Shown here piece by piece: positions 22,872 to 30,090 of a stretch of 41,644 nucleotides of DNA. The DNA lies in assembly GCA_017477435.1 (NCBI GenBank), contig JAFUVV010000050.1, positions 1 through 41,644 on the forward strand, written 5' to 3'. How positions within the stretch are numbered: position 1 is the first letter of the stretch; every line of letters begins with the position of its first letter. The stretch comes from Prevotella sp. (GTDB lineage: Bacteria > Bacteroidota > Bacteroidia > Bacteroidales > Bacteroidaceae). The notes under the pieces are model-generated. The model was not told where the DNA came from, ran no database searches, and worked only from the letters and a program-made list of their open reading frames with translations. Position numbers and translations under genes: made by a program.

Positions 22872-25304
22872 CTACTTCTTCATTTCATTGATAATCACCT
22901 GTATATCCGCAGTCGATATCTTGCCGTCGTTGTTGAGGTCGTAGTCCATATTCTGACTTGCTTGAGGCTTCTTCATCTCATTGATGATAACCTGTATGTC
23001 GGCTGTCGATACCTTACCGTCGTTGTTCAAGTCGTAGCTGCTGCCGAGACCAATCACCACCTGCTTGGCGGCTATCGAGTTGTTGGCAAATGTCACGCCG
23101 TTGGTGATCTGACAGCCACTTAGCACAAGGTTGTTCAAGTGGTGTAGGCAATAGCCCGATTCGCCACTGCCCGAAGAGGTGATAGTAGCCGTGGCATCCT
23201 TGAACGTGACGCCGTTGTAATAGCTATATACACCGTTATTAAGCATGCTGCTGCCATAGATGCCATTCCCGGCGGCAGTCACCTCCATGTCTATACCGTC
23301 GATGGTAAGGTTGTGCGACTCACGGAAGATGCGTATTCCTATGCCTGCGCTCTCTACCTTCAGCTTGCCAGTGCCCGTTATCGTGGTGTTGCCGTAGAGC
23401 TTCATCGCAGCGTTAGCGGCGCTCCCGTCTTCCATCTTCACTGTCCAGTCGCTGCCAAGCTCCACGCGAAGGTTCTCAGCCTCGGAGCGGAACGTGGTGT
23501 TGTTGTAGGCGTAGATTGGGAACTCAGGATAGGTCTTCATGACAAGCGTGCCGTCGTCGGCTTCCGAGATGCTGAGGACATCCTGGTTGAAAAGCGCCTT
23601 GCTATATAGCGGCAGGGTGCTGCTCATCTGCATAGTGTCGAACCACAGCGGATAGTACTGACCTACTGCCAGAATGCCTTGCAGGGGCTGACCGCCAATG
23701 AGGATAGTCTGCTGAGTGGCATCGAAGCTGACCTGTGAGTCGTCTACGCCAAGCGAGCCGAAGGTGAAGCCGGTGGGAGACTTGAACGTCAGGGCGGTGA
23801 CTTGAATAACCATCTGCTTGCCCGAACTCTTGGCGAAGAGCGAGGCCTTGGGACCAAACTCGAGCTTTGATGTCGTGCCGTCGCCCATGAACGTATAGGT
23901 GGAGTTGTTGTTTATCACGGTGTTCTTATTATAGAACCGCAGCGAGCCCTTGAAGGTGAAATAGCTCTTTACATTAAGCACGTCGGTATCTTTGTTGCTC
24001 GTGAAGTAGAGGTCTGCACCGTGGAAAATGACAGAGCGATTCAGTGTGCACGTGCCGCTGACGGATATCGTCATGTTATCTCTGGTGCAGTATATCGATC
24101 CGTATTCCAACGAGCCGTCGATGGTGGCATCGGTGAGAAAGAGCGAGGTGCCGTTGAACTTTGCCGTACCCGAAGTGATGGGGATATTGTCTTTGTTCAT
24201 GTCGGTCACCTCAACGCCGCCGACCTTAAGGTTGTAGGTTATCGTAGAAAGATATCCTGGCTTCGATGTGCCCTCGTCGAGGCGGGCGTAGGTCTTGTCA
24301 ACATACGAGGCATTATACGTCGTACCCGCCATGCCCTTTATCTTCGAGCAGTAATAGAACATATTGTTGGATGAGCTTACCTTCGCCGTGCTCCATCCCG
24401 AGCCTACGTAGATGGTCGTAAGGTTGCTACAATCACGGAACATCTCCTGCATGTTTACCACGTTACCAGTGTTGAACTTGCTCAGGTCGAGCGTGGTGAA
24501 CGAGTCGCAGCCGAAGAACATGCTATTCATGTAGGCGACTTTTGAGGTGTCAAAATATGTAAGGTCAATCGTCGAGAGATTGAAGCAGTTGTAGAACATT
24601 GAACCCATGTTCTCCACATTCGACGTGTTGAACAAATATGAAAGCGATATTTTTTTCAATAAAGAACACAGAGAGAACATTCCACTCATATTCGTCACTT
24701 TTGAGGTGCTGAAGCTGCTAAGGTTGAGGAGTGTCAGCTTGCTGCATCCGGAGAACATAACATTCATTGTTGTCACGTTGCTCGTGTTGAATTTGCCGAC
24801 ATCGAGGCTCGTCAGAGCGGAACAATTCATGAACATTCCTACCATATTTGTCACCTGGCTCGTGTTCAGGTACTGAGTTCCCGTGACTAATGCCAGTGCC
24901 GTGCAATCAGAAAACCATTTGTATGTTGTCGTCGGTCTTGCATCTGCGAACGAAGCATCGAACTCCACTTTTATTATTTGGCTACTCACCGAAGACCACG
25001 CGGGGTCGTTCGAGCCTTCGTTCATTTCATAGTTTGTGCCAGTGCGGGTAGAACTTAGGTTATCATAGTAGAACGTCAGCGTGCCGTTGTTAAAATTAGC
25101 ATAAGACATAAATCTTCCTGTCAGATAGCCAGGGTTAGCCGCACCTTGGTCTGCATGAGCATAAGAAGCGTCGGTATGATTGGCATCATACGTAGTTCCC
25201 GCTCCTCCGACAATACTTTTACAGTCTTGAAACATGCCATAAGAGGATGTAGCCTTATTAGTGTTCCATAAAGCACCTATATATATAGTATCAGTTTCTT
25301 GCAA
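22872..25304 (-). CDS. BspA-like surface protein (DUF285 repeats) with C-terminal dockerin; main part of a frameshifted gene
   Basis: 810 residues in this frame. It has no credible start of its own (its first codon is an internal TTG) and continues the frame broken at about 25280. The N-terminal half has many repeats of about 24 residues (NTSNVTTMNVMFSGCSKLTLLNLSSF type), the DUF285/BspA-like leucine-rich pattern seen in surface adhesins. The middle (about 340-740) is beta-rich with features of a parallel-helix or carbohydrate-binding region. The C-terminus holds two dockerin-like calcium loops (DLNNDGKVSTADIQVIINEM and DLNNDGKISTADIQVIINEM), which normally dock into cohesins. No cohesin is seen in the window. 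The function is probably surface binding to host or plant material. A hairpin follows the stop. Confidence 0.85.
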   Translation of the reverse strand: MQETDTIYIGALWNTNKATSSYGMFQDCKSIVGGAGTTYDANHTDASYAHADQGAANPGYLTGRFMSYANFNNGTLTFYYDNLSSTRTGTNYEMNEGSNDPAWSSVSSQIIKVEFDASFADARPTTTYKWFSDCTALALVTGTQYLNTSQVTNMVGMFMNCSALTSLDVGKFNTSNVTTMNVMFSGCSKLTLLNLSSFSTSKVTNMSGMFSLCSLLKKISLSYLFNTSNVENMGSMFYNCFNLSTIDLTYFDTSKVAYMNSMFFGCDSFTTLDLSKFNTGNVVNMQEMFRDCSNLTTIYVGSGWSTAKVSSSNNMFYYCSKIKGMAGTTYNASYVDKTYARLDEGTSKPGYLSTITYNLKVGGVEVTDMNKDNIPITSGTAKFNGTSLFLTDATIDGSLEYGSIYCTRDNMTISVSGTCTLNRSVIFHGADLYFTSNKDTDVLNVKSYFTFKGSLRFYNKNTVINNNSTYTFMGDGTTSKLEFGPKASLFAKSSGKQMVIQVTALTFKSPTGFTFGSLGVDDSQVSFDATQQTILIGGQPLQGILAVGQYYPLWFDTMQMSSTLPLYSKALFNQDVLSISEADDGTLVMKTYPEFPIYAYNNTTFRSEAENLRVELGSDWTVKMEDGSAANAAMKLYGNTTITGTGKLKVESAGIGIRIFRESHNLTIDGIDMEVTAAGNGIYGSSMLNNGVYSYYNGVTFKDATATITSSGSGESGYCLHHLNNLVLSGCQITNGVTFANNSIAAKQVVIGLGSSYDLNNDGKVSTADIQVIINEMKKPQASQNMDYDLNNDGKISTADIQVIINEMKK

Positions 25305-25771
25305 CCATTAAACATATCATTGAAATTAACGACATTCTGAGTGTTTAAATAGTAAAAGTCTAAACGAGTAATTGCCGAGCAACCTGCGAACATGCCTTGC
25401 ATATTTGTGGTCTCACTGGTATTAAGGAATTGAATATTTATTATGCTACTAAGCTGTATCATTCCAGCGAAGAAATAAGACAGTTTATAAGGTTTATAAT
25501 CCTTAAACGAACTATCGAAATTTACTGTTTTTATTTTCGCATTATTGTTATCCCAATACCATGCCGGCTGGTCTCCTAAAGCTTGTGAATAGAAAGCAGT
25601 ATAATAATTGTCTGGTTTTTGTTGGGGATTATTCAATCGGTCAGTCAATTGGTTATCATAGAAAAACTTCAAGACTTGTTGGTCTTCGTAAAAGAAGGCA
25701 TAGGCCCTTTGTGCTTTCATCGTCTGCGCTCCTGCCAGGATGCAGAGGAGAAGGAATAAAATCTTCTTCAT
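25277..25771 (-). CDS. N-terminal part of the BspA-like protein, ending at a frameshift
   Basis: The ATG at 25771 (MKKILFLLLCILAGAQTMKAQ) begins a signal peptide; an upstream in-frame ATG at 25807 would only add a polar Asn/Lys tail. The sequence RAYAFFYEDQQVLKFFYDNQL and a DUF285-type run (FLNTSETTNMQGMFAGCSAITRLDFYYL) follow. The frame runs through MFNGCKKLILYI to a TAG at 25277-25279 inside a (TA)5 tract, while the correct continuation, DTIYIGALWN, is in another frame. A missing base near CTG (25290) would restore the repeat register exactly. Removing one TA unit would also restore the frame, one residue shorter. Together with the next part it would make a protein of about 970 residues. 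Confidence 0.8.
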   Translation of the reverse strand: MKKILFLLLCILAGAQTMKAQRAYAFFYEDQQVLKFFYDNQLTDRLNNPQQKPDNYYTAFYSQALGDQPAWYWDNNNAKIKTVNFDSSFKDYKPYKLSYFFAGMIQLSSIINIQFLNTSETTNMQGMFAGCSAITRLDFYYLNTQNVVNFNDMFNGCKKLILYI

Positions 25772-25967
25772 AATAGTATGTTTTTTATTGTTATTATTTT
25801 TTTTCACTCACTCTGTGGCGAACCACGTTTTCGGAGTTTTACACCACGCTTGCAGGCATGTGTGCATAATCCGCTTCAAATTTAAGCAAAATAATTTTAA
25901 TTATTTTATCATTTTGCGAAAAATTTAGTTAATAGAGGTGTTTTTTTATAGAATACAGGGGAAAAGA

Positions 25968-26053
25968 GAGAGTGCGGAGTGTCACTCCGTGACACTCTCA
26001 ACTCTACACTCTACACTCTCAACTCTACATTCTACATTCTACATTCTACACTA
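25968..26053. repeat. Hairpin followed by a 7-bp tandem array
   Basis: GAGAGTG and CACTCTC (25968-25999) enclose a nested CGGAGTG/CACTCCG stem. From 25993 a 7-bp array follows with units CACTCTA, AACTCTA and CATTCTA (eight units). The same heptad in reverse orientation occurs at 27361-27420. No gene lies in 25772-26306. Confidence 0.85.
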
Positions 26054-26072
26054 TCCCTGTCTCCCTAACAAC

Positions 26073-26157
26073 AATTTTGCTAGCAAAATTTCGAATAGAA
26101 AGCCTCTTTAATCGCAACAAAGTGCCCAGTTAATGAAAATTTTGCTAGCAAAATTTT
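26073..26157. repeat. Two copies of the palindrome AATTTTGCTAGCAAAATT
   Basis: The perfect 18-bp palindrome occurs at 26073-26090 and again at 26138-26155, the latter extended by two bases on each side to 22 bp. Between them, at 26104-26124, is a close variant of the sequence at 15701-15721. This is the kind of arrangement expected for a regulator dimer-binding site or a dispersed repeat element. Confidence 0.85.
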
Positions 26158-26194
26158 CTGCTGCCTTTTTTTCTTGCTGCTATAAGTGCAAAAA

Positions 26195-26283
26195 GCAACC
26201 GTGCATTCAGGCGTTGCTTTCGTGTGCGGAGCGGTAGGGTAGTCCTGTCCACTCGTATGTGAAAGAGCCTGACGCACGGTTGC
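26195..26283. repeat. 89-bp inverted repeat downstream of the zinc-finger gene
   Basis: GCAACCGTGCATTCAGG (26195-26211) pairs with CCTGACGCACGGTTGC (26268-26283), with a small bulge, around a loop of 56 bases. It lies just past the stop at 26307 on the minus strand and may be a structured 3' end or terminator of that gene. Confidence 0.65.
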
Positions 26284-26306
26284 CGATGTGTTTTTCAGTT
26301 GAAGGT

Positions 26307-26540
26307 TTAGAACATGTCTTCGTAGTTGTCGCTACATATCTCTTCCTGGCGTTTCATGCTGTTAATCAGTATTTTCCGTTTCCTTGACGGAAGGATTACG
26401 TTAACCCATCTGCAGTGGTTGCACATGTGTCGTCTATACCTCCCTTTGATTGACGAGAAGTGCGCTATGTCGAGTGTCCTCCCACATGTCTTGCAAGTCA
26501 TTGTGACTGGTGCGGTGATGTAGTTTTTCATCTTTTCCAT
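26307..26540 (-). CDS. Small four-cysteine zinc-finger protein, unknown
   Basis: 77 residues from the ATG at 26540 (MEKMKNYITAPVTMTCKTCG); the frame is open further back into the upstream gene, but this ATG sits 7 bases after its stop. Two CxxC pairs (CKTCG near 15-19 and CNHC near 40-43) separated by a basic stretch (SIKGRYRRHM) suggest one zinc-binding site and possible nucleic-acid contact. I do not recognise a named family. Similar short proteins occur in phage-like and mobile cassettes of Bacteroidales. It is translationally linked to the M15 peptidase gene upstream. Confidence 0.6.
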   Translation of the reverse strand: MEKMKNYITAPVTMTCKTCGRTLDIAHFSSIKGRYRRHMCNHCRWVNVILPSRKRKILINSMKRQEEICSDNYEDMF

Positions 26541-26547
26541 ATTGTCC

Positions 26548-26994
26548 TCACTTTCTTGCTTTGGGTGTGTAGAATGCCATGTGACGGTTTCGCGCAATCT
26601 CGTTCCTGCAACTTACGTGTAGCCATGTGGCACCCCAGCGGTTGTGCTCCAGTAACAGCTGGTCGTAGTTGCATCGGGTGCGTATGAACTGGTAGTAATC
26701 GTGTCCCGTCTTCTCGTCGGGGATACGTATGTCGGCAGCCTCTCCCAGCATGTGCTGTGAGTTGCCCACACCGCCCACGAGTGCGTTCAATTGCTCGGTG
26801 CGGAATCCGCTCGATATGTGTATCGGTCCGAATCTGCGGCGTAGAGGTTCGAGAATCTCGCAGCATAGATTGTGCAGATTTGTCACTTGCCATGTGTCGG
26901 GCGTGTTGTCGATGCCGTGGCGGTCGGCCGTGGCAGAGCGGGTGAATTCGGAGAGACTGAAGTGTTCGGTCAGTCGGATGTCTGTGGTTTTCAT
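26548..26994 (-). CDS. M15-family peptidase (D-Ala-D-Ala carboxypeptidase/endolysin-like)
   Basis: 148 residues, no signal peptide. Peptidase_M15_3-like: it begins LTEHFSLSEFTRSATADRHGI and has the zinc and catalytic motifs SQHMLGEAADIRI (SxHxxGxAxD, about 83-95) and WLHVS near 128-132, with all expected residues present. ISSGFRTEQLN is also typical. The family cuts the peptide stems of peptidoglycan; lacking a leader, it may be a phage-type lysin or be exported by another route. It is the first gene of a two-gene unit with the zinc-finger protein. The flanks are repeat-rich, consistent with a small acquired cassette. Confidence 0.85.
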   Translation of the reverse strand: MKTTDIRLTEHFSLSEFTRSATADRHGIDNTPDTWQVTNLHNLCCEILEPLRRRFGPIHISSGFRTEQLNALVGGVGNSQHMLGEAADIRIPDEKTGHDYYQFIRTRCNYDQLLLEHNRWGATWLHVSCRNEIARNRHMAFYTPKARK

Positions 26995-27302
26995 TTTTCT
27001 TGAAGATTCTTTAAAGCGTTAAACATACTTTTTTAATTGTTTGTTATCCTTTCCGTCGGCTCGGGTATGTGCCGTTGCGGATGTTTTGAACGTGATGCTG
27101 TCTGTGGCTTGTAGCTTTTTGTTTTCCTTGTCGGGTATCAGATAGATTTTGCCACATGTTCTGCTGCACCACCCCTGGCCCCTCCTCGGACTGCTTGCTG
27201 ATGAGCCATGCGAATAAAGGAGGGGAAGTTCGGCTGCAAAGATATCCTGGCATATTGAAATAACACTTCAATTTGTGGATTTCTTTGTTAAATAATCATA
27301 AT
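26995..27302. other. Non-coding gap upstream of the M15 gene with a candidate promoter
   Basis: No convincing gene. On the minus strand TATCTTTG (plus 27237-27244) matches the -7 consensus but lacks a well-placed -33 box; it would give a leader of about 240 bases before the M15 ATG. CCCCTCC and GGAGGGG near 27176-27225 can pair. A 75-residue frame across this part has no protein-like composition and is not annotated. Confidence 0.4.
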
Positions 27303-27327
27303 AGAAGCTTCGCATGGCGAAGCTTCT
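27303..27327 (-). terminator. Perfect hairpin downstream of GH127
   Basis: AGAAGCTTCGC and GCGAAGCTTCT (11-bp arms) around ATG. On the minus strand it is followed by ATTATGATTATTT, a weak U-rich tail, and could end GH127 transcription about 150 bases after its stop. Confidence 0.5.
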
Positions 27328-27338
27328 GTGAAGTGTGG

Positions 27339-27482
27339 CCCCCCTAACCCCCGGAGGGGAGTGTAGAGTTTAAAGTGTAGAGTTTAAAGTGTAGAGTGTA
27401 GAGTGTAGAGTGTAGAGTAGTTCCTTCGTCGTCGTTCTTTCGTTGAGCCCCACAGGGGCATTGTTATCGTTATCGTTATCGT
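27339..27482 (+). repeat. Composite intergenic element, copy 1
   Basis: A GC-rich core (CCCCTAACCCCCGGAGGGG, near 27342-27360), then a 7-bp tandem array GTGTAGA/GTTTAAA (27361-27420), then CCTTCGTCGTCGTTC, a small GCCCC/GGGGC hairpin, and a 6-bp array of GTTATC (27462-27480) touching the GH127 stop. The same parts occur in reverse orientation at 39864-39954. Confidence 0.85.
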
Positions 27483-29849
27483 TTAATGTTTTTTCTCTTT
27501 CTCTGTGCGTAGTCCGAACAGTCCTCCGCATGTGTTGCCCGGGAGGGCTTGCAGACGGATGCTTACGGTGTGTTTACCTTTTGTGAGGCGAGGTGGAAGG
27601 GTGTAGGCTACTTCGTAGTACTGTCCGGGGTGGCAGTTGTCGACATGCTCGGTGGCAATGGTCTCGCCTTCGCAGATGATGTTGAATCGTCTGTCGCCGC
27701 CGTCGCTGCCCCAGTATTTTGCTACGATTCTGTTGGGTTTGCGTGGGTGGCACTTCAAGGCGTAGCCAATCCATCCACCGTCGGTAGCGTCGCGCCAGCC
27801 CAGATCGGGTCCGGTGCGCATGTTTTCTCCTTCAAGTTTATGTGATTCTTCCGATGTCTCGTCGCAGATGGTCACCTTGTCGATGGTGTGCCAGCCTGGC
27901 TTTTTCAGTTGTTTTTCGTCGGGCAGCCACACGCTCATCTCTCCCTTGCCGCGATAGGCTCTGGCGAAGTAGGGTATGAGTGTTGTCTTGCGATGTCTGA
28001 GAGTGGGTATGCCGTTGAGTGGGCTGTTGCTCTGGTCCTGCAGTCTTTCCACTTTCAGATGGGTCTTCTCGGATAGTGTAGCGGCCGATATCGAGCCGCC
28101 ATTGTCGGCGAACTCTGCACAATAGACAATAGGTCCCCGCTCTGCTGCCAGCAGTCCGTTGTCGTCGGCTACGGCGCTGTGTGCTTTCACCAGCCGTGGT
28201 TTCATTGGCAGTGATAGTGCTACTACGTCGCCGTCCTGCCATTGTCGCGTGAGTACTGCGTAGCCTCGCTCGGTGGTGTAGGCGACGGCCTTGCCGTTTA
28301 CGGTTATCGTGACGGGTGGCACGGTGGTGTCGACGTAGGTGTAGAGGTCGGAGTCTACGGGTCTGCCCTGCGCCCATCCGGGCAAGCGCAGCCTGAGGTT
28401 GAATTGTCCGGCATCGTTGCCTCTGACGGTGATCGTTACGTAGCCCTCCCAGGGGTAGAGGGTGCGTTGCTCCAGTCTGACGCTCTTTCCGCCCAGTGCG
28501 ACCTCTGCCGTGGAGCCTATGTAGAGGTTTACGTAGATGTCGCCCACGTTGCTGGTGGCGTAGACATATCCCGGCACCGACGGAATGAGCCGGCACAGGT
28601 TTGTGGGGCAGCACGATGTGCCGAACCATTGGCTGCGTTCCTGTCCTCGACTGCTGGTCTGCAGGCGGTTGGGGTAGTAGAAACGGTCGCCGCTGAAGGA
28701 ATATCCGTCGAGCACAGTATTGTAGAGCGAGCGCTCGAGGATGTCGATATACCTGGCGTCGCCTGTGAGTCGGAACATGCGCAGCTGGAACATGCAGTTT
28801 GCCACGCTTGCGCATGTCTCGCAGTAGGCTGTGGCGTTAGGCAGTTCGTAGTCGCTTCCGAAGGCCTCGTTCTGGTCGCGGGCGCCAAGTCCGCCGGTGA
28901 TGTAGAGCTTCTTCGAGACGATGTTCTCCCATATGCCGTCGATGGCTTTGCGATAGGCTTCGTCGCCGGAATATCTCACCCAGTCGGCCATGCCCGAGTA
29001 GAAATACAGAGCCCTGACGGCATGTCCCACGGCTTCGCGTTGTTCAGTGGCAGGCAGGTGGTCTTGCCAGTATTTGCCGTTGACGCGATAGTCGTCGGAC
29101 GACGGGTCGAACTTCCTCAGTCCGCGACAGTCGAGGAAGAACTTGCACTCTTCGAGATATCGCCGGTTGGAGGTCAGCTCGTAGAGTCTTACGAGCGCCA
29201 TCTCCACTACGGCGTGGCCCGGGGCCATGCGTATCCCCTTGTCGTTGAACGTGTCGCAGAGGTTGTCGGCAGCGCGGATGGCACACTTCAGCAGCTTGTC
29301 CTTGCCCGTTGCCTGATAGTAGGCGATGGCACATTCGACGAGTTCGCCGACGTTGAACGTCTCGTGACTCAGGTTCCAGTCATTCAGCCACTTCTCGCCG
29401 CCGTACCATTCGTGGAGAGGATTGGCAATGGTCCAGTTTGTCTGCAGGTATCCGTCGGGCTCCTGGGCAGCACAGATTTTGTCGATCACGCTGTCGCAAT
29501 ATCTCTCCAGTTCAGCGTCGGGGCTTACGGTGAGCACGTATGATGCCCCTTCGAGCACCTTGTAGACCTCGGCGTCGTCGTAGGGCTGGCCGCTCTGGAA
29601 ACGTAGCTCGCCCTTCCTGGCCTTCCCCGAGAGAATCATCCCGGCATATTCGAAGTTGCGTATCTGTCCGGCCTCTTCCACCTTGCGGAAGGCATACGGG
29701 ATGGTATGCCGCTGCATCGTGTCGAGACGCTGGCGCCAGAAGCCGTCGGCGATGTGGACGTCGGTGAAAGGCACGGGCTTGATGTCGGTCTGCGAATAGA
29801 GGCAGACGGGGAACAGTAGTGACAGGAAGAAAAGCGTCGGTCGGTTCAT
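27483..29849 (-). CDS. GH127 family glycosidase (beta-L-arabinofuranosidase-like), exported
   Basis: 788 residues with a signal peptide (MNRPTLFFLSLLFPVCLYSQ). The start of the mature protein, FTDVHIADGFWRQRLDTMQRHTIPYAF, is typical of GH127 (DUF1680). The cysteine/zinc active site known in HypBA1 is present: Glu344 and Cys346 in YCETCASVANC, and Cys413-Cys414 in WFGTSCCPTNLCR. A beta-sandwich follows (about 430-640), and the last about 120 residues form an extra beta domain (from MRTGPDLGWRDATDGGWIGYA to the end). The enzyme would remove terminal beta-L-arabinofuranose from plant glycans in the periplasm. No susC/susD pair is nearby, so it is not part of a visible polysaccharide-use locus. 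Confidence 0.93.
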   Translation of the reverse strand: MNRPTLFFLSLLFPVCLYSQTDIKPVPFTDVHIADGFWRQRLDTMQRHTIPYAFRKVEEAGQIRNFEYAGMILSGKARKGELRFQSGQPYDDAEVYKVLEGASYVLTVSPDAELERYCDSVIDKICAAQEPDGYLQTNWTIANPLHEWYGGEKWLNDWNLSHETFNVGELVECAIAYYQATGKDKLLKCAIRAADNLCDTFNDKGIRMAPGHAVVEMALVRLYELTSNRRYLEECKFFLDCRGLRKFDPSSDDYRVNGKYWQDHLPATEQREAVGHAVRALYFYSGMADWVRYSGDEAYRKAIDGIWENIVSKKLYITGGLGARDQNEAFGSDYELPNATAYCETCASVANCMFQLRMFRLTGDARYIDILERSLYNTVLDGYSFSGDRFYYPNRLQTSSRGQERSQWFGTSCCPTNLCRLIPSVPGYVYATSNVGDIYVNLYIGSTAEVALGGKSVRLEQRTLYPWEGYVTITVRGNDAGQFNLRLRLPGWAQGRPVDSDLYTYVDTTVPPVTITVNGKAVAYTTERGYAVLTRQWQDGDVVALSLPMKPRLVKAHSAVADDNGLLAAERGPIVYCAEFADNGGSISAATLSEKTHLKVERLQDQSNSPLNGIPTLRHRKTTLIPYFARAYRGKGEMSVWLPDEKQLKKPGWHTIDKVTICDETSEESHKLEGENMRTGPDLGWRDATDGGWIGYALKCHPRKPNRIVAKYWGSDGGDRRFNIICEGETIATEHVDNCHPGQYYEVAYTLPPRLTKGKHTVSIRLQALPGNTCGGLFGLRTEKEKKH

Positions 29850-29878
29850 AGTCGTGAGATTTTAGTGTTCATCAGGGG

Positions 29879-29886
29879 CAAAGATA
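29879..29886 (-). promoter_or_regulatory. Candidate -7 box of GH127
   Basis: TATCTTTG on the minus strand, about 30 bases before the ATG at 29849. A well-placed -33 TTTG is not seen. The GTAC array lies about 85 bases further upstream. Confidence 0.45.
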
Positions 29887-29968
29887 GTCTTTTTTTCTGA
29901 AAGCAGAGAGTCTTTCAGCGTTTTTCGTATGTTTGCCTTGTGAAATCCTCGATAATGACATGAAAAGA

Positions 29969-30051
29969 GTACAAAGGCCATGTACTGTGAGTACAAAGCC
30001 TTTGTACTGTGAGTACATGGCCCATGTACTGCGCGTACAAGGCCCATGTAC
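29969..30051. repeat. 83-bp array of 22-bp GTAC repeats, copy 2
   Basis: Same GTAC-N5-GTAC-N9 design, orientation and length as the array at 1713-1795. Two of its palindromes differ but stay self-complementary: GTACAAAGCCTTTGTAC and GTACATGGCCCATGTAC. It lies between the C10 peptidase stop (30091) and the GH127 promoter, so both arrays sit upstream of a minus-strand gene. Confidence 0.9.
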
Positions 30052-30090
30052 TTCGGCCGGCAAGTTCTCCTGAGGGTGGAGACGGAGCCG

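Noticed and set aside
25277-25304. Programmed -1 frameshift in the BspA-like gene
   Set aside because: No typical slippery heptamer with a following stem-loop was seen; a mutation or repeat slippage is simpler.
27044-27271. 75-residue minus-strand frame upstream of the M15 gene
   Set aside because: No recognisable fold, and a candidate promoter lies inside it.
28242-29543. 433-residue plus-strand open frame
   Set aside because: Antisense to GH127, which has its catalytic residues and signal peptide.
29862-30063. Short frames encoding VHGPCT/YSQYMG repeats
   Set aside because: They come from the GTAC array itself, appear in several frames and lack a plausible start region.
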